The translations under genes were made by a program, and so were the position numbers. 64,000 bases of DNA, taken from the NCBI RefSeq assembly GCF_010093595.1, contig NW_022985450.1, positions 455,534 through 519,533 on the forward strand. The letters run 5' to 3'. Positions within the stretch are counted from its first letter, which is position 1. Every line of letters begins with the position of its first letter. The DNA comes from Mytilinidion resinicola (taxonomy: Eukaryota > Ascomycota > Dothideomycetes > Mytilinidiales > Mytilinidiaceae). Below, one piece after another: positions 1-11,034 of this stretch. Below the pieces are notes generated by a model that worked only from the letters and a program-made list of their open reading frames with translations, did not search any database and was not told where the DNA came from.

Positions 1-402
1 AATCAAGGGCGGTGGAAGGAGGCCGAAGAGCTGCAAGCTAAAGAACTAGAAATGTGCTCGAGGGTACTTGGCGAGGAGCATCCAGACACGCTGACCAGCA
101 TGGCCAACCTGGCGTCGACGTATAGGAATCAAGGGCGGTGGAAGGAGGCCGAAGAGCTGGAGGTGCAAGTGATGGAGACGAGCTCGAGGGTGCTTGGGGA
201 CGAGCATCCAGACACGCTGACCAGCATGGCCAATCTGGCGCATACGTGGAAGTCCCAAAGCCAAAATAACGAGGCTATCTTACTAATGAAAAAGTGCGTC
301 GAGCTACGGGGAAAAGTCCTTGGCCCTATACATCCTAATACGGAGTCTTCGCTCAATTTACTAAATATGTGGCAGATGGATGACCAGGAGCTGGGTACTT
401 AG
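1..402 (+). CDS. C-terminal end of a kinesin-light-chain-type TPR protein (5' partial)
   Basis: The reading frame is open from the left edge to the stop at 400-402 and encodes tandem 42-residue tetratricopeptide repeats of the TPR_10/TPR_12 kind. Each has a core like GRWKEAEEL followed by EHPDTLTSMANLA. The first two visible repeats are almost identical in DNA (126-bp unit; the same 33 bases begin at 1 and 127). The last repeat (from about 253) is diverged and leads into a short tail ending DDQELGT. In fungi such arrays usually form the C-terminal sensing part of NLR proteins (NB-ARC or NACHT plus TPR), often behind a variable effector domain. That architecture is known for the family; the N-terminal domains lie outside the window, so NLR membership is inferred. 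A stand-alone TPR protein is the alternative. Confidence 0.85.
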   Translation, partial: NQGRWKEAEELQAKELEMCSRVLGEEHPDTLTSMANLASTYRNQGRWKEAEELEVQVMETSSRVLGDEHPDTLTSMANLAHTWKSQSQNNEAILLMKKCVELRGKVLGPIHPNTESSLNLLNMWQMDDQELGT

Positions 403-2228
403 AGCTACGCTTTTCTTTTCAAGAATGTAAAACAGTTTATTGTGTAAGCATGCCTGCAAGTAATATGTATAGTATTAAAAGTGATTTAACACTACATATC
501 GCCTCCTTAAGCAGGGAGGGTGGCCGACCCGCACCGGCAATACCCTTGTGGGGCTCCAAACTCTAATAGAAGTACTCTTTGGTATAGTGGCAACTTACGT
601 GCCTTGGTCTATGGCGTAATTGGCTGGAATGCCAAGACTCGCATTTGTACCCCTGCTTGTCAGCTGGAGCAAAATGGTGTTGCAATAACGGGCAAGGGTG
701 AAGCCGCATTTGCTAGCGGCTGTACTGTTTCAGAGTTGGATTTTTATATATTCCGAGCGTTAGCAGAACAGGGCTCCGCGCAGCTACAGGCCTGATGGTT
801 ATAGGGCTAAAGTGCCGGGCTTACTTAATTACTATGAGTAAATTACACCGTAATAATTATATCGAATGTATGGAACTGTTTCGCACTAACCGCTATTAGT
901 GATCGCTTCGGTTAGAGGTACCGATCGACGTGACGACTTCGCATGAATTTGCGTGCGATATTGTAGCAGCCATAAGGCTGATAACAACTTCCTAGTATAG
1001 TAGTGAGGTACTAAGGCTTAGATGGAGCCCTTTTATAGGTATCAGGAGTGATAAGAGCTTGATAGTGGTGCTGTGGCGAAGGAATCGTGTTACGCTATGA
1101 AAGGAGGCTCTCCGCAAATTAGGCGCGATGGCGACGATGCAACCGTATTTTTGGGTGGGAGCTGTTCTAAGTGTTTAGAAGTGGCTACAGTACACGGCCT
1201 ATATAGAGCTGTGGGAAATATCAATATATGCATAGAGTCTGAGCTGTTTGATGTCAGTGTACCTATTGATTTTCTCGCCACGCCGGGTTTCTCGCCACCC
1301 AGGGACGGACCTTACCCTCTCTCACACAGATTCCACGGATTTAGCTAGTGTGTCGGCTCCCTCGGACTCTCATAAACGTAGAGTGGCAGTACACGAACCT
1401 CTTCAGATCCCTGTTCTCAATCTTACACTCTCTGGGTTTGTGTAGTCTACAGTTACCTAGCACCGCTTGATGTCCTCCAGGACACTATCTAATGTGGCAA
1501 AGGAATAGTTTCGGCAAACCTGATAGCTCTCTAGGCCACCTCAGACGGTGTTCCTAAGCAGTAGGGAAGGGACGGGGTACATTGCCTTACCATTAGTTTG
1601 GGGGAGTTTTTTCGGCACTACTTGGGCCCCTATAGACTCTCAGAACTCCGAACGCGACGTAAAGTCTGAGGACATTGAGAGTAGACTACTTTTTGACTGA
1701 CTGCCTACCCGCTAGCTGGGATCCTCCTGACGTTGGTGTAGAGCGAACAAGAATGTAGCATATGTTTGTGTGTCCAAACTCGAAACCTAGTACTTAAGAC
1801 GTACAAGTCTAAACCCAAAAATTAGGTTCCTCTTGAAAGCGAGAAAGTAATTGGCCGATTAATGAGTCTATGAAACCGATCTCAGAAAGAAAAGAATCAT
1901 ACTCTCGCGCAGCATGATCACTATCCCCAAGCTGCTCTCCTTAAGGGCGTTTCCAACCTCACGCTTTCTGTGCAAGGCCCTCTAAAGATGATGCGATGAA
2001 CAAATGAACAAAGCCTTAGGCCTTAACCACTTAGCCTAACAGCCCACAATCCAATGTAATTAGTGATGTCATGGCTGCTCCCTCTAATCGTAAAGTCTCC
2101 CGAAATCCGTTATACTCGCTGTAATGTATACGATATTTCAATATGGTCATGCTATCTGCTATTCGGTCGGTTCGTTCTGTCGCCTTATCTAGTATCGCAG
2201 AAGGTGATTCGCATCTCTTGAAGACGAT
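403..2228. other. Intergenic region, no gene recognised
   Basis: About 1.8 kb between the TPR gene and a decayed F-box-like gene. Short open frames (520-795 and 1073-1348) start at GTG, match no family I know and lack intron or codon support. No tRNA, repeat array or transposase motif was seen. It may be decayed DNA. Confidence 0.5.
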
Positions 2229-4105
2229 TCAATCACCATTCGATTGACGGGTGGGTGATTGAACGGGCTCCTTGGCCACGCTGGTTTTGTCAATGGTCAC
2301 CCGAGGACCATATAGTGTCGCAATCTGAACGTTCTGCCAGCTTCCCATCTTCAAATCAAAGAAGTAATCGAGGCAGCTTGAGGGTCCCCTCTGTAGAGAT
2401 TGCAATCGTCCTTCGTATTCGCGCTCACTCGAGCGATCATCAGCGTATTCAGACGGAGAGACTGGACAACGATCGAGGTACTTCAACATATCGGCTCTGG
2501 CTTGGAATGTCATTAGAGCATCCATAGACCAATATGGGTACCGCGGTTTGTATCCAACAAGTACCGACGTGCGGGGTACGCCGGCAGTCTGTAGCGCCTC
2601 GCATAGGGGGATTATCGAGCGCTCGTACCCTGGATTAGTAGGTGAGATTTGCTTGCCGAATACAATTTTGATATGCAGATGGCGATGACCACGTTTCAGG
2701 AGGTCGGACAGCAGTTCTATCCATTTGCTATAGTTTTTCAAGCTAGGCGCCCAGGGTGCAAGTTGATCAATGAGTAGAAAACGTATGAGGCTAAACTTCG
2801 CATCCGGTATTCGGTTGATGGTTTGTCGGATGCCGTCAAAGTATCGTTTTGGATGAAGAACTGGTTACGGCCGTAAAAAACTTCCGTGGCGAGCGTAGAT
2901 ATGTGGTGGCTGACGCTGAATAACGAGTCTGCGCTCCGATTGCATGCGCAAGTACTCGAATATTGATAGTCCTCGTTACAGGTACAGGAGCAGCACGACA
3001 TGGAGGTGTTACATGCGTGACAACATCCAGTAGTCAAAGGTATAATGTGACCTCGACTAGATACACGAATGCCGCGGGCATCTAAACCCAGCTTTTGGAA
3101 TGGCTCGACACCATTCCTAAAGACCAGGCCGGTATACGAAAGAACCATCAGTTGTACCTCCGTCGGAAGGTTGAGGAAGGAAAAGCCATGGCTGAGCTTG
3201 TGGCCGTGGCCATACGATAGGGGGGATGATGGCTTCCTCGTAAGATCTTCGACAGTTGATCTCAAGAGTTTGTACACTGTGGGTTTCAAGCTCTTCGGAA
3301 GGGCTCTATGATTTCCAATCTTTAACTTAAGGCTCTTGAGACTAGGGGCTTCGAGGGCTTTGAGAGGGTCTGGGAGCGCCTCAAGTGTGGGTATATCCCT
3401 GACAGAACATTCCACTCCCAAGTCTAGCTCGTGAAGTGTGCAGTATTTTCCCAGTAGCCGACATATCTCTTGCCATGGCTTCAAGCATCGTGAAAAAGCG
3501 CGCTGGTCTGACTGGACAACCCGCAAAATGCTCAGATTAGGTGATCTCGATCGCATCAAGAACACATGTAAGAATTTGAGTGCAGCTAAGGCCCGGACGC
3601 TGAGTTTCTGGAAGATGTCCATACTTCGCCAATCGTGGGAGGCTACGGAAAATGTGTTTTCCCCGTACAGTATATCAGTAGTCTCCTTGTTGAACTTCCG
3701 ACAGACAAGAAGTATTGACGTTAGAAGTCGTTCGTGACCGCACCCATAAATCCTCCTTCTGTCGCTGCTTCGAAATACGGTGGACAAAGTTGTTGGCACA
3801 GGGTCGCTCGCGCAAGAGCCATACGAATCGTACTGATACAATGCGTTATCTCGCCACGCAACACAAGTATCATGGTATTTTCCACTTATGTCATCGAATT
3901 CCCATCCTATCCCCCGACTCCACTCATAGAATATCTCAGTTGACGTTTCACAGAAGCGCCCTTGCTCATGAAGCAAGCTGATTGGGCATGTCCGCACCAG
4001 TCCGACTTCTCGAAAGATTTGTGCTCAGATATTGGCTGGGAGGCCTAGAAGTGTCGCTCGTGGTTTCGGCTTACGCATGGGTCTCAGGCGCATGTCGTCG
4101 GCCAT
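2229..4105 (-). pseudogene. F-box-like, Cys-rich protein, copy 1 (broken)
   Basis: The frame starts at ATG 4105 (MADDMRLRP) and reaches LLGLPANI, then hits TGA at 4025-4027 where copy 2 has Arg (LGLPSAIRATIF). After the stop the same frame continues AQIFREVGLV. A second break lies in the A4 run (minus strand) at 2847-2850: FFIQ must step into another frame to continue KRYFDGIRQT and then KNYSKWIELL. The protein has two similar modules. Each opens with an F-box-like LP motif (LLGLP near the start, FLNLPTEVQL in the middle). Each then has a helix of the fungal type (VCRKFNKETTDILYGEN and VSHHISTLATEVFYGRN). A cysteine-rich stretch (CCHAC, CCSCTC, CAC) sits between the second LP motif and its helix. 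Such proteins are often taken as substrate adaptors, but no SCF link is visible. Two lesions make this a pseudogene unless they are assembly errors. Confidence 0.7.
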
Positions 4106-5315
4106 TTCGTAAAGAAGGAGGCTCATCTGAAGATGAAAAAGACTCTCTCTTCGCACACTGCTGGTGCTTTGGTTTGTACTAGTCTTCAGGTGCAGCAATG
4201 ATGAGGATGTGCTAGAGGCGAGCCGAGTGATGCGGTGAGTTTTGTGTGATCTTCTAGCGATGGGAAAGCAGGACAAGAGCCCGGAAGTACGGTGAGGTAT
4301 TAGGAGCGAAGCTCGTGTCAAAAAGCCGCTCTTCTAGATCCGGGGTTTGACCAGCTTTTGCGTTCGCACGATATGGCTGTGCAAGGATAGTGCTCAGGTG
4401 ACTGGCTCGGAGTTTAGCATGCAAAGGGCTTGCTACTGCAGCCTGCGATCCGTACAGCAGTGCTACGAAAGGTACGTTCTGGGAGCCGCTAGGGAGGCAC
4501 AGGTCGAGTTTCGTCTTTCGGAGAATAAAATTCAGTGAGTTACGGCTCGTGTGATCGTCTGGTGGTATTAATGTGCCAGGGGCATGGTGATCTGCTGGTG
4601 GTGTGGGTTCTGCGAGGTGGTAACGTGGCAGCTAGGTAACGTGGTAGTAGCGAACTCATCCAAATTTTTATAAATACTCTAGATTTCAGCTCATCAGCGT
4701 GTTATGAATATCGATTGGCATTAATCGAGGACTCGTCCGAGGATGTAGTACACTCAGCAATACCACTTTTACTATAGAATATCCTCACTTGCTGTACAGT
4801 TGAGATGATAGTCGCTCCGCTCGTAGGTTCCCCCTAGCCTTCGTAGTCAGTTAGAGATAATGGGTGATTTCCCCCATTCGTTGAATTTCGAAGCCGAGGG
4901 AGGAGGTAAAGTACTCATTCGTTCACCCCCGGGCTTGATACATATCGCGTGAATGAGCAGAAGGATGGGAGCCGTACAGGTCGGCTACACCTCTACTTCC
5001 AGTCTTGTGTTATAATAGGATCCTAGGCCTCGCCAAAAAGGGGAGCTTGCAGCGTCGCAGGCGAGGTACACTTCATCAACTCAGGTATTTTCGTTCACTT
5101 CCGGACAAAGTTATTGAAGAGCTCCATTCCTTGATAGATGAGTCTACATATATCTTCAAACACGTATGGCATGCATAATACTCGCCCTGCCAAAATTTGC
5201 GTCCCCTATGAACTCCAGAATCATCCATACAATCATCACCCCCCAATTAGTTACCTCTCGAAAGCCAAAAGAGTGCGTCAAAGTCGCCCCAAACTTCGGA
5301 GAATATAGTATTTTC
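4106..5315. other. Intergenic region between the two F-box-like copies
   Basis: About 1.2 kb with no recognised gene. It contains a TATA-like tttttataaata near 4668 and AT-rich stretches. No terminal repeats were found that would explain the duplication. Confidence 0.45.
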
Positions 5316-7105
5316 CTACAGAACCTCATCGATACTCACGTGCGGACCGTACATTGTCTCCAATCTGATTGACTGCCATTCTCCAAACTTCAAGTCAAAG
5401 AATTTGTCCGTTCTGATTCTAGGCCAGACATCTTGACAAGATTGTCGCCCCTTGTATCGGCAAGATTTCACCCACCCTGCTTCATTAAAGTCAGGGTCAT
5501 CGAGGTGCTGGTGGTCCGAATGTGAATCCCGTGTCTAAAAGTCTTCGCACTATAATCTCTTCATTACGTCCTCGGGACAACTCTTGCAATGTCGCTTCGC
5601 CCTTGCAAAGACTAATATTCTCTACGCACTCGATTTTGCTAGAGCTGCGCAAAATCCTCCTAAGATAGTTCGTATTTCCTGCAGACCTAGGTCGGGCTTG
5701 GTTAGTTGTTCCATGAAAATGACCTTGATGTGCAGATCAGGATAGCCCCGGTGCTGAATATAGGATAGCAGTTGTATGAATTCTTGATATACCTGAGGGT
5801 GCGAATAAGGAAGAAAGAAATTTTCGATTAGCAAAAAGTGTATCCAACGGAACTTGTTACACGAAACTCTGGAGATGGCAGCGTGGAGACTTTTCACATC
5901 ATGCCCTTCGACAAAGAATTGGTTACGGCTCCAGAAAGTCTCGGTGGCGAAAGCGAATATATGGTGGCTGACGCTGAATAATGCGGCCGCACTCTTCCTG
6001 CACAAGCATGTGCTCGAGTACTGATAAGCACTGTTGCAATTGCATCCTGAACTTGGCATAGTAGTTGTGCAGGCACAACAGCAACTCATGCTCATCTTAA
6101 CTAGTGGTCCGCGTTTCGCTAGGAGCATTCCTCTGGCATCAAGACTAAACTCTTGAAACGGGTCAACCGCGTTGGTGAATACGAGACCAGTGTACGAGAA
6201 AACTATTAATTGCAACTCTACTGGTAGGCCAAGAAATTTAAATCTGGGCGCCTGGCGACGTGTGGAATCGGGCTGTGATATCGAACCTTTCGTGAGGTCC
6301 TCCACAGTAGACCTTAGAAGCGACTTCAGACTCTCGGTGTGACTCCGGTTCATGCGATTCCCAAACCTCAATCTAAGGTTCTTGAGGCTAGGAATACTCT
6401 TGATAGGAGACAGCGCAGCCTGAGCGGTAGCTAGATCGTCGAAAGCACCTTCGAAGCCTAGCTCTAGTTGAAGGGGGTGGCAGTGATCTGCCAGCAGCTG
6501 GCATAGTCTCTGCCATCGCTCTTCATGTTCGAAATACGCTGAGAAGTTTGCTTGAGAAGTAGCCGAAATTGGCGATCTTGACTTCATAAAGAACACGTGC
6601 AGAACTCTGAGCGCGGCCAGTGCCCGCTGGCTGAGTTGAGTGAACAGTTTCAAGCTCGATAAGTCATGGGAGGCTATACTGAACGAATTCTCTCCATACA
6701 ATATGTCCGTGGCCTCGTTGTTGAACTTCCGTGCCAGCAGCCGTAGATCCTGCCGGCCCCTTTGCCACACCGAAGGATCTCAGATATGTTCTGTTCGCGC
6801 CATTCAATTTCTGCCCATTCATTGTCAGAAAATATACATGGCCTCAGGTGGTACAATTGTGGTAGACTATTGTGCCACCACCGGAGGCAGGTATCTCGAG
6901 ACCCGAACCGCTCAATAGCTCTTTCTATGGTGGTTTCGAAGTGAGGACCCGAAATGCGACCTCTTTCGTGAAGAAAGCTGATCGGACATGGCCGTACTAG
7001 CCCTGCTTGTCGGAAAATTGTTGCTCTGATTGCAGACGGAAGTCCCAATAGAGAGGGTGATGAAGCGTCGCATGGAAGTTTGAAGAAGCTACTGTCGTGA
7101 TCCAT
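5316..7105 (-). pseudogene. F-box-like, Cys-rich protein, copy 2 (broken)
   Basis: A paralogue of the minus-strand gene at 2229-4105, in the same orientation. The frame begins at ATG 7105 (MDHDSSFFKL) and runs through LLGLPSAIRATIF and CPISFLHERGR to RIYGC near 6740. There it is broken: copy 1 has 39 bases between the RIYGC codons and the RKFN codons, while this copy has only five (6732-6736). That 34-base loss shifts the frame. The downstream frame (LLARKFNNEATDILYGEN, then FLGLPVELQLIVFSYTGLV, the Cys cluster and RNQFF) is open to a stop at 5622. The homologous C-terminus (DKFFDLKFGEWQ ... ETMYGPHVSIDEVL) is still recognisable in another frame down to a TAG at 5316-5318. No ATG precedes the second open frame. 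I read this as an older, more damaged duplicate. An intron at 6.73 kb is unlikely because too few bases lie between the conserved blocks. Confidence 0.65.
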
Positions 7106-7898
7106 CGCGACTGCGGATAATCTACACGGAGTAAGAGGGCGATGGAAGACAGCCAGCTCAAGGCAATGGAAAATAAAGGAGATCGGGTAATGGTATAGAG
7201 GATGTAGGGAAGATTGTGGGAAAGCTCGGAATATAGTGGTGGGCTCAGTCACGAATCATAGTGCGGAGATTCATTGTACGCGACCCGTTCGTTCCATGGT
7301 ACTAGGTAATGACAGCTTTCTGCCAACGCGGGATCTTTTCAGATTGTTCTCCAATGCTCAAAGAGCGGATAGGCTTCCGCACTCATGTAGCCTACCTAAG
7401 AAAACCGACAAATTTTGAGTCCGCCTCCGTCCGTTCAAATACCGCCTTTTCGCATCCGCCTTTGTTATGAGAGCCTTGCTCATTGTGTTACAAGAGAACA
7501 CAAGTAGCCTTAATCGACGCACTAGATCTGAACGCAATCTCGCAAGTCCTCCAGATATGCATGTTCAGTTTCTAGTGAAGGAACACTTGCCGGAAGCAAA
7601 AGAAGTAGTGGATCTAATCCGCTTGCGCAACTTAATGAGGTGAGGTCCAAAAACAGTGGGGCGCATCTGTCGCTGTGTTGTGGCTAGGTGATGGCAGTGG
7701 GCAGGAGGATCTCGTTTCAATCGCTGAGGCAACCTCACTCTACCATCAGGAGGCTTTTCATGCTCGTGGAATTCGCTGGCTGGGACTTAGAAAACTATCA
7801 ATTAGTCCGAGCCTTTTCAGCTGAGCGTATTCAGACTCATGTTCTGACATTGACACGCGACCCACCGAGATTTGAAACCCTAACTGACGATGCGTTAG
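7106..7898. other. Intergenic region / lost 5' part of a BTB gene
   Basis: No coding exon recognised. The last bases (CTAACTGAC ... TTAG at 7898) look like a branch point and 3' splice site for the BTB exon that follows. A matching first BTB exon was searched for upstream by eye and not found. Confidence 0.45.
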
Positions 7899-8582
7899 GA
7901 GGCCTCGGAGAACCTTGTCACTCTGAAAAACGACAACCCGAAAATGGTGGAGCGGATGATCTACTACCTTTACCATCTGGGCTATCTCCCAACCGCGCCA
8001 ATCTCTCTGAAAGACCTCGTGAAGGATATCCATCCCGACGACTGGTGCTCCGGATGTATCGAGCTCAACATGTTAGAGCGCAGCCGTGAGCGGAAGGTTG
8101 AAGAATGCCCCTGTATCTCAGAAGTGATGGATCTTCTCCATGGCAAGAACCCGGGGACCCACTGCGGGGACGATTCAGACAGTACTCTGGCAACACATGC
8201 TTCTATGTATGCTATGGACGACAAATACGGCATCGCAGAACTGAAGGATTTAGCTAAAGGCAGATTAGAAGCCGCGCTCACTAAGCACGGACTCAACCTC
8301 ACTTTCCCCAGAGACGTGGCTATTTCAATCGTTTTCTGCATGACACCTGATTCGGATTCCGCCCTTCGGGTGCTTGTAGCTCGCTACTTCGCCCAACACG
8401 AGTATATGCTTGGTTTAGAGCCAATTCAGCGCGCCCTGGAGGAGCACAATGGCCTAGCGCTTGCAGTTCTGAAGGCCCTGCATCCGAACCATCTCCAGTC
8501 AGACAGCAACAGCATCCCATATCGGCAGGACCAGTTGCAGGACGCTAACAAGCTTTACCGCTTAAAGAGGGCTTTGTCTTAG
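7899..8582 (+). CDS. BTB/POZ-domain protein, 5' exon missing
   Basis: From 7899 the frame reads EASENLVTLKNDNPKMVERM and then IYYLYHLGY, the second half of a fungal BTB/POZ fold, followed by YAMDDKYGIAELKDLAKGRL, the helix after BTB in this family. It ends at TAA/TAG-bounded 8580-8582 after a Gln/Leu-rich tail. The first in-frame ATG (7944, MVERMIYYLY) falls inside the domain, so it is not a natural start. A 3' splice signal at 7897-7898 suggests an upstream exon carrying the missing strand-helix part (normally containing VHK and a CSRS-like motif), but none is visible within about 700 bp. BTB proteins dimerise and often serve as Cul3 adaptors; these short fungal ones are mostly uncharacterised. 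It may be a 5'-truncated pseudogene. Confidence 0.6.
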   Translation, partial: EASENLVTLKNDNPKMVERMIYYLYHLGYLPTAPISLKDLVKDIHPDDWCSGCIELNMLERSRERKVEECPCISEVMDLLHGKNPGTHCGDDSDSTLATHASMYAMDDKYGIAELKDLAKGRLEAALTKHGLNLTFPRDVAISIVFCMTPDSDSALRVLVARYFAQHEYMLGLEPIQRALEEHNGLALAVLKALHPNHLQSDSNSIPYRQDQLQDANKLYRLKRALS

Positions 8583-9410
8583 TCCGAAAATGCTGGCAGA
8601 GCGCCTTGTCGAGAGCGAATACCGGACTTTTGAAACCAGTTAGCCCTGCACGGTCTCGAGAGAAAGTCATGAATCAAAAAGTAATACGACATGCTGAGTG
8701 GGCGAGGCTGGAGAGGGAATTCCATGACATCCAAGGAAAAAAGGCAAGTTTGAGAAAGGTCGATGGATCATGCTGGTGATGGCAAGACTGTGTGCCAGTG
8801 TCAGCAGTGCTGAAGGAAACGGTTACAGCGTCTTGCCAGAGATATCCGTATACTTTCCTGCCACTGTCTGTAGGGCTTCAACGTACTAATAGAAACCGGG
8901 AGCAGCGGATACACTTCCAATCTGCGTACACCCTGTTGCCGCTGTCTAAGGTAGCTTCACAAGTTTACTAGTTGCCCAAAATATCGAACTTCTCTCTTAT
9001 TCGGAATGCTGAAAAAGTTACGAAGCTCACGCAGCGGTATAAACGAGTGTACGGATTTCAATGACGAGGCACTGTATACTCACATTGGTCTACGCTACAA
9101 CCCTAAATTGATGTCTGCTCGAATCTACTAGAATGAAAGACTATCAAAGTTAGAACGTCAACCCAGCTTTTCGATAGCGCTTGCACCCTCTCATCATGGT
9201 CGTTATTGGCCTTTGAAGGGCATTGTTGAAACGCGACCTTTTGCTTTTATTACCATCCCTAATACTATTAAATGAGATAAGAAGATGAATGAGACTGTTC
9301 AGATGAGATTTTGAGATGTTTGCTTTTATGACTAGGACCGCCATGATGAAATGAGATGAAAACGAAGGAAATATCAAGGTTTTCGAAAGGGCTTAGAGGG
9401 TATCGCCATC
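8583..9410. other. Intergenic region, nothing recognised
   Basis: About 0.8 kb between the BTB remnant and the convergent DUF6594 gene. It is AT-rich from 9230 on. No gene, RNA or transposon signature was seen. Confidence 0.45.
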
Positions 9411-9456
9411 GAAAGCCTACTAGGAAAGCCTACTAGGAAAGCCTACTAGGAAAGCC
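9411..9456 (+). repeat. 13-bp tandem repeat, 3.5 copies
   Basis: The unit gaaagcctactag occurs three times without a mismatch (9411-9449), followed by a partial copy (gaaagcc, 9450-9456). It lies just past the DUF6594 stop codon and next to a perfect hairpin. Confidence 0.95.
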
Positions 9457-9469
9457 AGGGTTGTAGTTC

Positions 9470-9504
9470 GGGGACCACTAATCGCACAACGATTAGTGGT
9501 CCCC
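9470..9504. repeat. Perfect 15-bp inverted repeat with 5-nt loop
   Basis: ggggaccactaatcg (9470-9484), loop cacaa, then its exact reverse complement (9490-9504). It starts 17 bp beyond the DUF6594 stop codon at 9522, so the structure would lie in that gene's 3' UTR. It could be an RNA stability or processing element, or the scar of a small transposon. Confidence 0.9.
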
Positions 9505-9521
9505 TTCATGTTGAAGTCGTG

Positions 9522-11034
9522 TTATGGTCTTCCAACGTTGCCGAAGAAGACAACAAGTACCGCACAATATCTGTATAAGATGAGTTTGAGCATGAAATTT
9601 GAGATAGGGGTAAGAAGATTCGCAGAGCCGGATGTACTTACGCTGCAGCTGCGGCGAGAATCTCGTGTCGTTTGGCTCTCGTGAAAAGCGACAAAATTGC
9701 TGAGAACGCGAGTGTAGCCAAAAGCAGGACGCCAATACAGATTCCGTACGCTTTTCCGGTGCCGACATCCTTGATGAGATGATACAGAATGTAGATCGGT
9801 AAGACTAAGAGGATCAATATCACGAAGGTTATGATCGAGTTGACGAGAAGATTGATGCGCGAGCGGGTGTAGTATATCTCATCGCCATTAGATTTCATCT
9901 GGGTTTCCTATAAGAAAGAAGTTGTTAATAGTCGGGATTTTGAGCGACGAGTCGAATGCTGGGCAGCGGACGAACCTTCGAGCAGAAAAGCCACTGTATG
10001 ACATTAGAGTCTTGCTCTGTCCAAGCATCAATACACTTACCTTGATAAGGTCGCAATGAAAGAGCTTAAAGAAGCCCTCTATGCCAGCATCAAGCCGAGC
10101 ATGCTCCCGTCCAGCCCTGAGCGTAATCATGTCTTCTTTGCGATATATCCACTCACGCTCTTCCTCAACAACAAGCTCCTTATTTCGCATGTAGTTGGCG
10201 ACGCTCTGGTAATCGCTGGAGGAGGGCCTGTTGGATGCCACTAGCGATTGCGCTGCAGTAACGAGATTCGCTAACAAAGTCAGAGACACTCTCCAAATGT
10301 CGATAATGGACATTACCATATTCGCAAAAGGCCTTCTCCAGTGTCTTGAAAAGCTCTCGGCGAGGCTCAGCATCTTTCTTCTTTAAATCTCGAGTAATCA
10401 ATCTCCGAGACTTGTTATGTTCATCCCGCTTATCCATAGTGTCCAACCGCTTCTCCAGTTTCCGCAATTCATCTTGCTTCTCTAGGAGCAGCCGGGCTTG
10501 TATATATCCGAATCGCCGGTATATCATGAAGTTCTCGTCGCTATCTAGAAAGGCGGCGAGGTTGGGGTAGCCAAGTGGGCAGTCTTCCACTATTACCGAC
10601 GCTTGTCAATTATACGCGTCTACAATTGGAACTCGTAGACACTTCGAAGGAACTGGAAGCTCACATTGTCTAACCACGACAGGAACTTTGTATTTCGGTC
10701 GCCTTGGTCTTCTTCTCCACGATATTGTCGCCGGCTGGAAGATATTTAGGAAGGTTGAGCGCCATGATCTTGGAGACCGCTGTCTTGATGCTACAAACGC
10801 GTCAGTATTGTCTAGGGATACGAATGCAATCTTCTCACCGGACGAACTTAGGGGGGTTGCTCCTTTCGTTGACTTTGAGAGCGATGAAAGGGGTCGGATG
10901 GTGGTACTGCGGGAGTCCGGCGCGAGTGTTTTCTCGGTTGACACGGTCGACGGTGGGGTCATCTCTTCTCCCTCTTCACGAACTCCAGCTTTCCCCTCCT
11001 CCATCGCCTTCAATTGATCAGACGAGATATCCAT
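9522..11034 (-). CDS. DUF6594 membrane protein
   Basis: Five exons by consensus splice sites with matching phases: 11034-10665, 10589-10317, 10270-10041, 9907-9642 and 9570-9522 (395 aa). After a Ser/Thr-rich N-terminal region of about 120 residues comes the DUF6594 core: GYPNLAAFLDSDENFMIYRR, then a coiled region QDELRKLEKRLD, then NRPSSSDYQSV, EEEREWIYRKEDMITLRAGR and EHARLDAGIE. The C-terminus has hydrophobic helices (INLLVNSIITFVILILLVLP, the AYGICIGVLLLATLAF segment, and YCAVLVVFFG on the last exon). This N-terminal coiled / C-terminal 2-3 TM layout is the family norm, and the last tiny exon restores the expected ending. The function of DUF6594 is unknown. It sits tail-to-tail with the BTB remnant and upstream of a small protein gene and a caspase-like gene. 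Introns at 10271-10316 and 9571-9641 are the least certain. Confidence 0.85.

Noticed and set aside
520..795. 91-aa open frame in the left intergenic region
   Set aside because: Starts at GTG, no ATG near, no family pattern, no intron signals.
1073..1348. 91-aa open frame
   Set aside because: Non-ATG start and unrecognisable product; overlaps equally long frames on the other strand.
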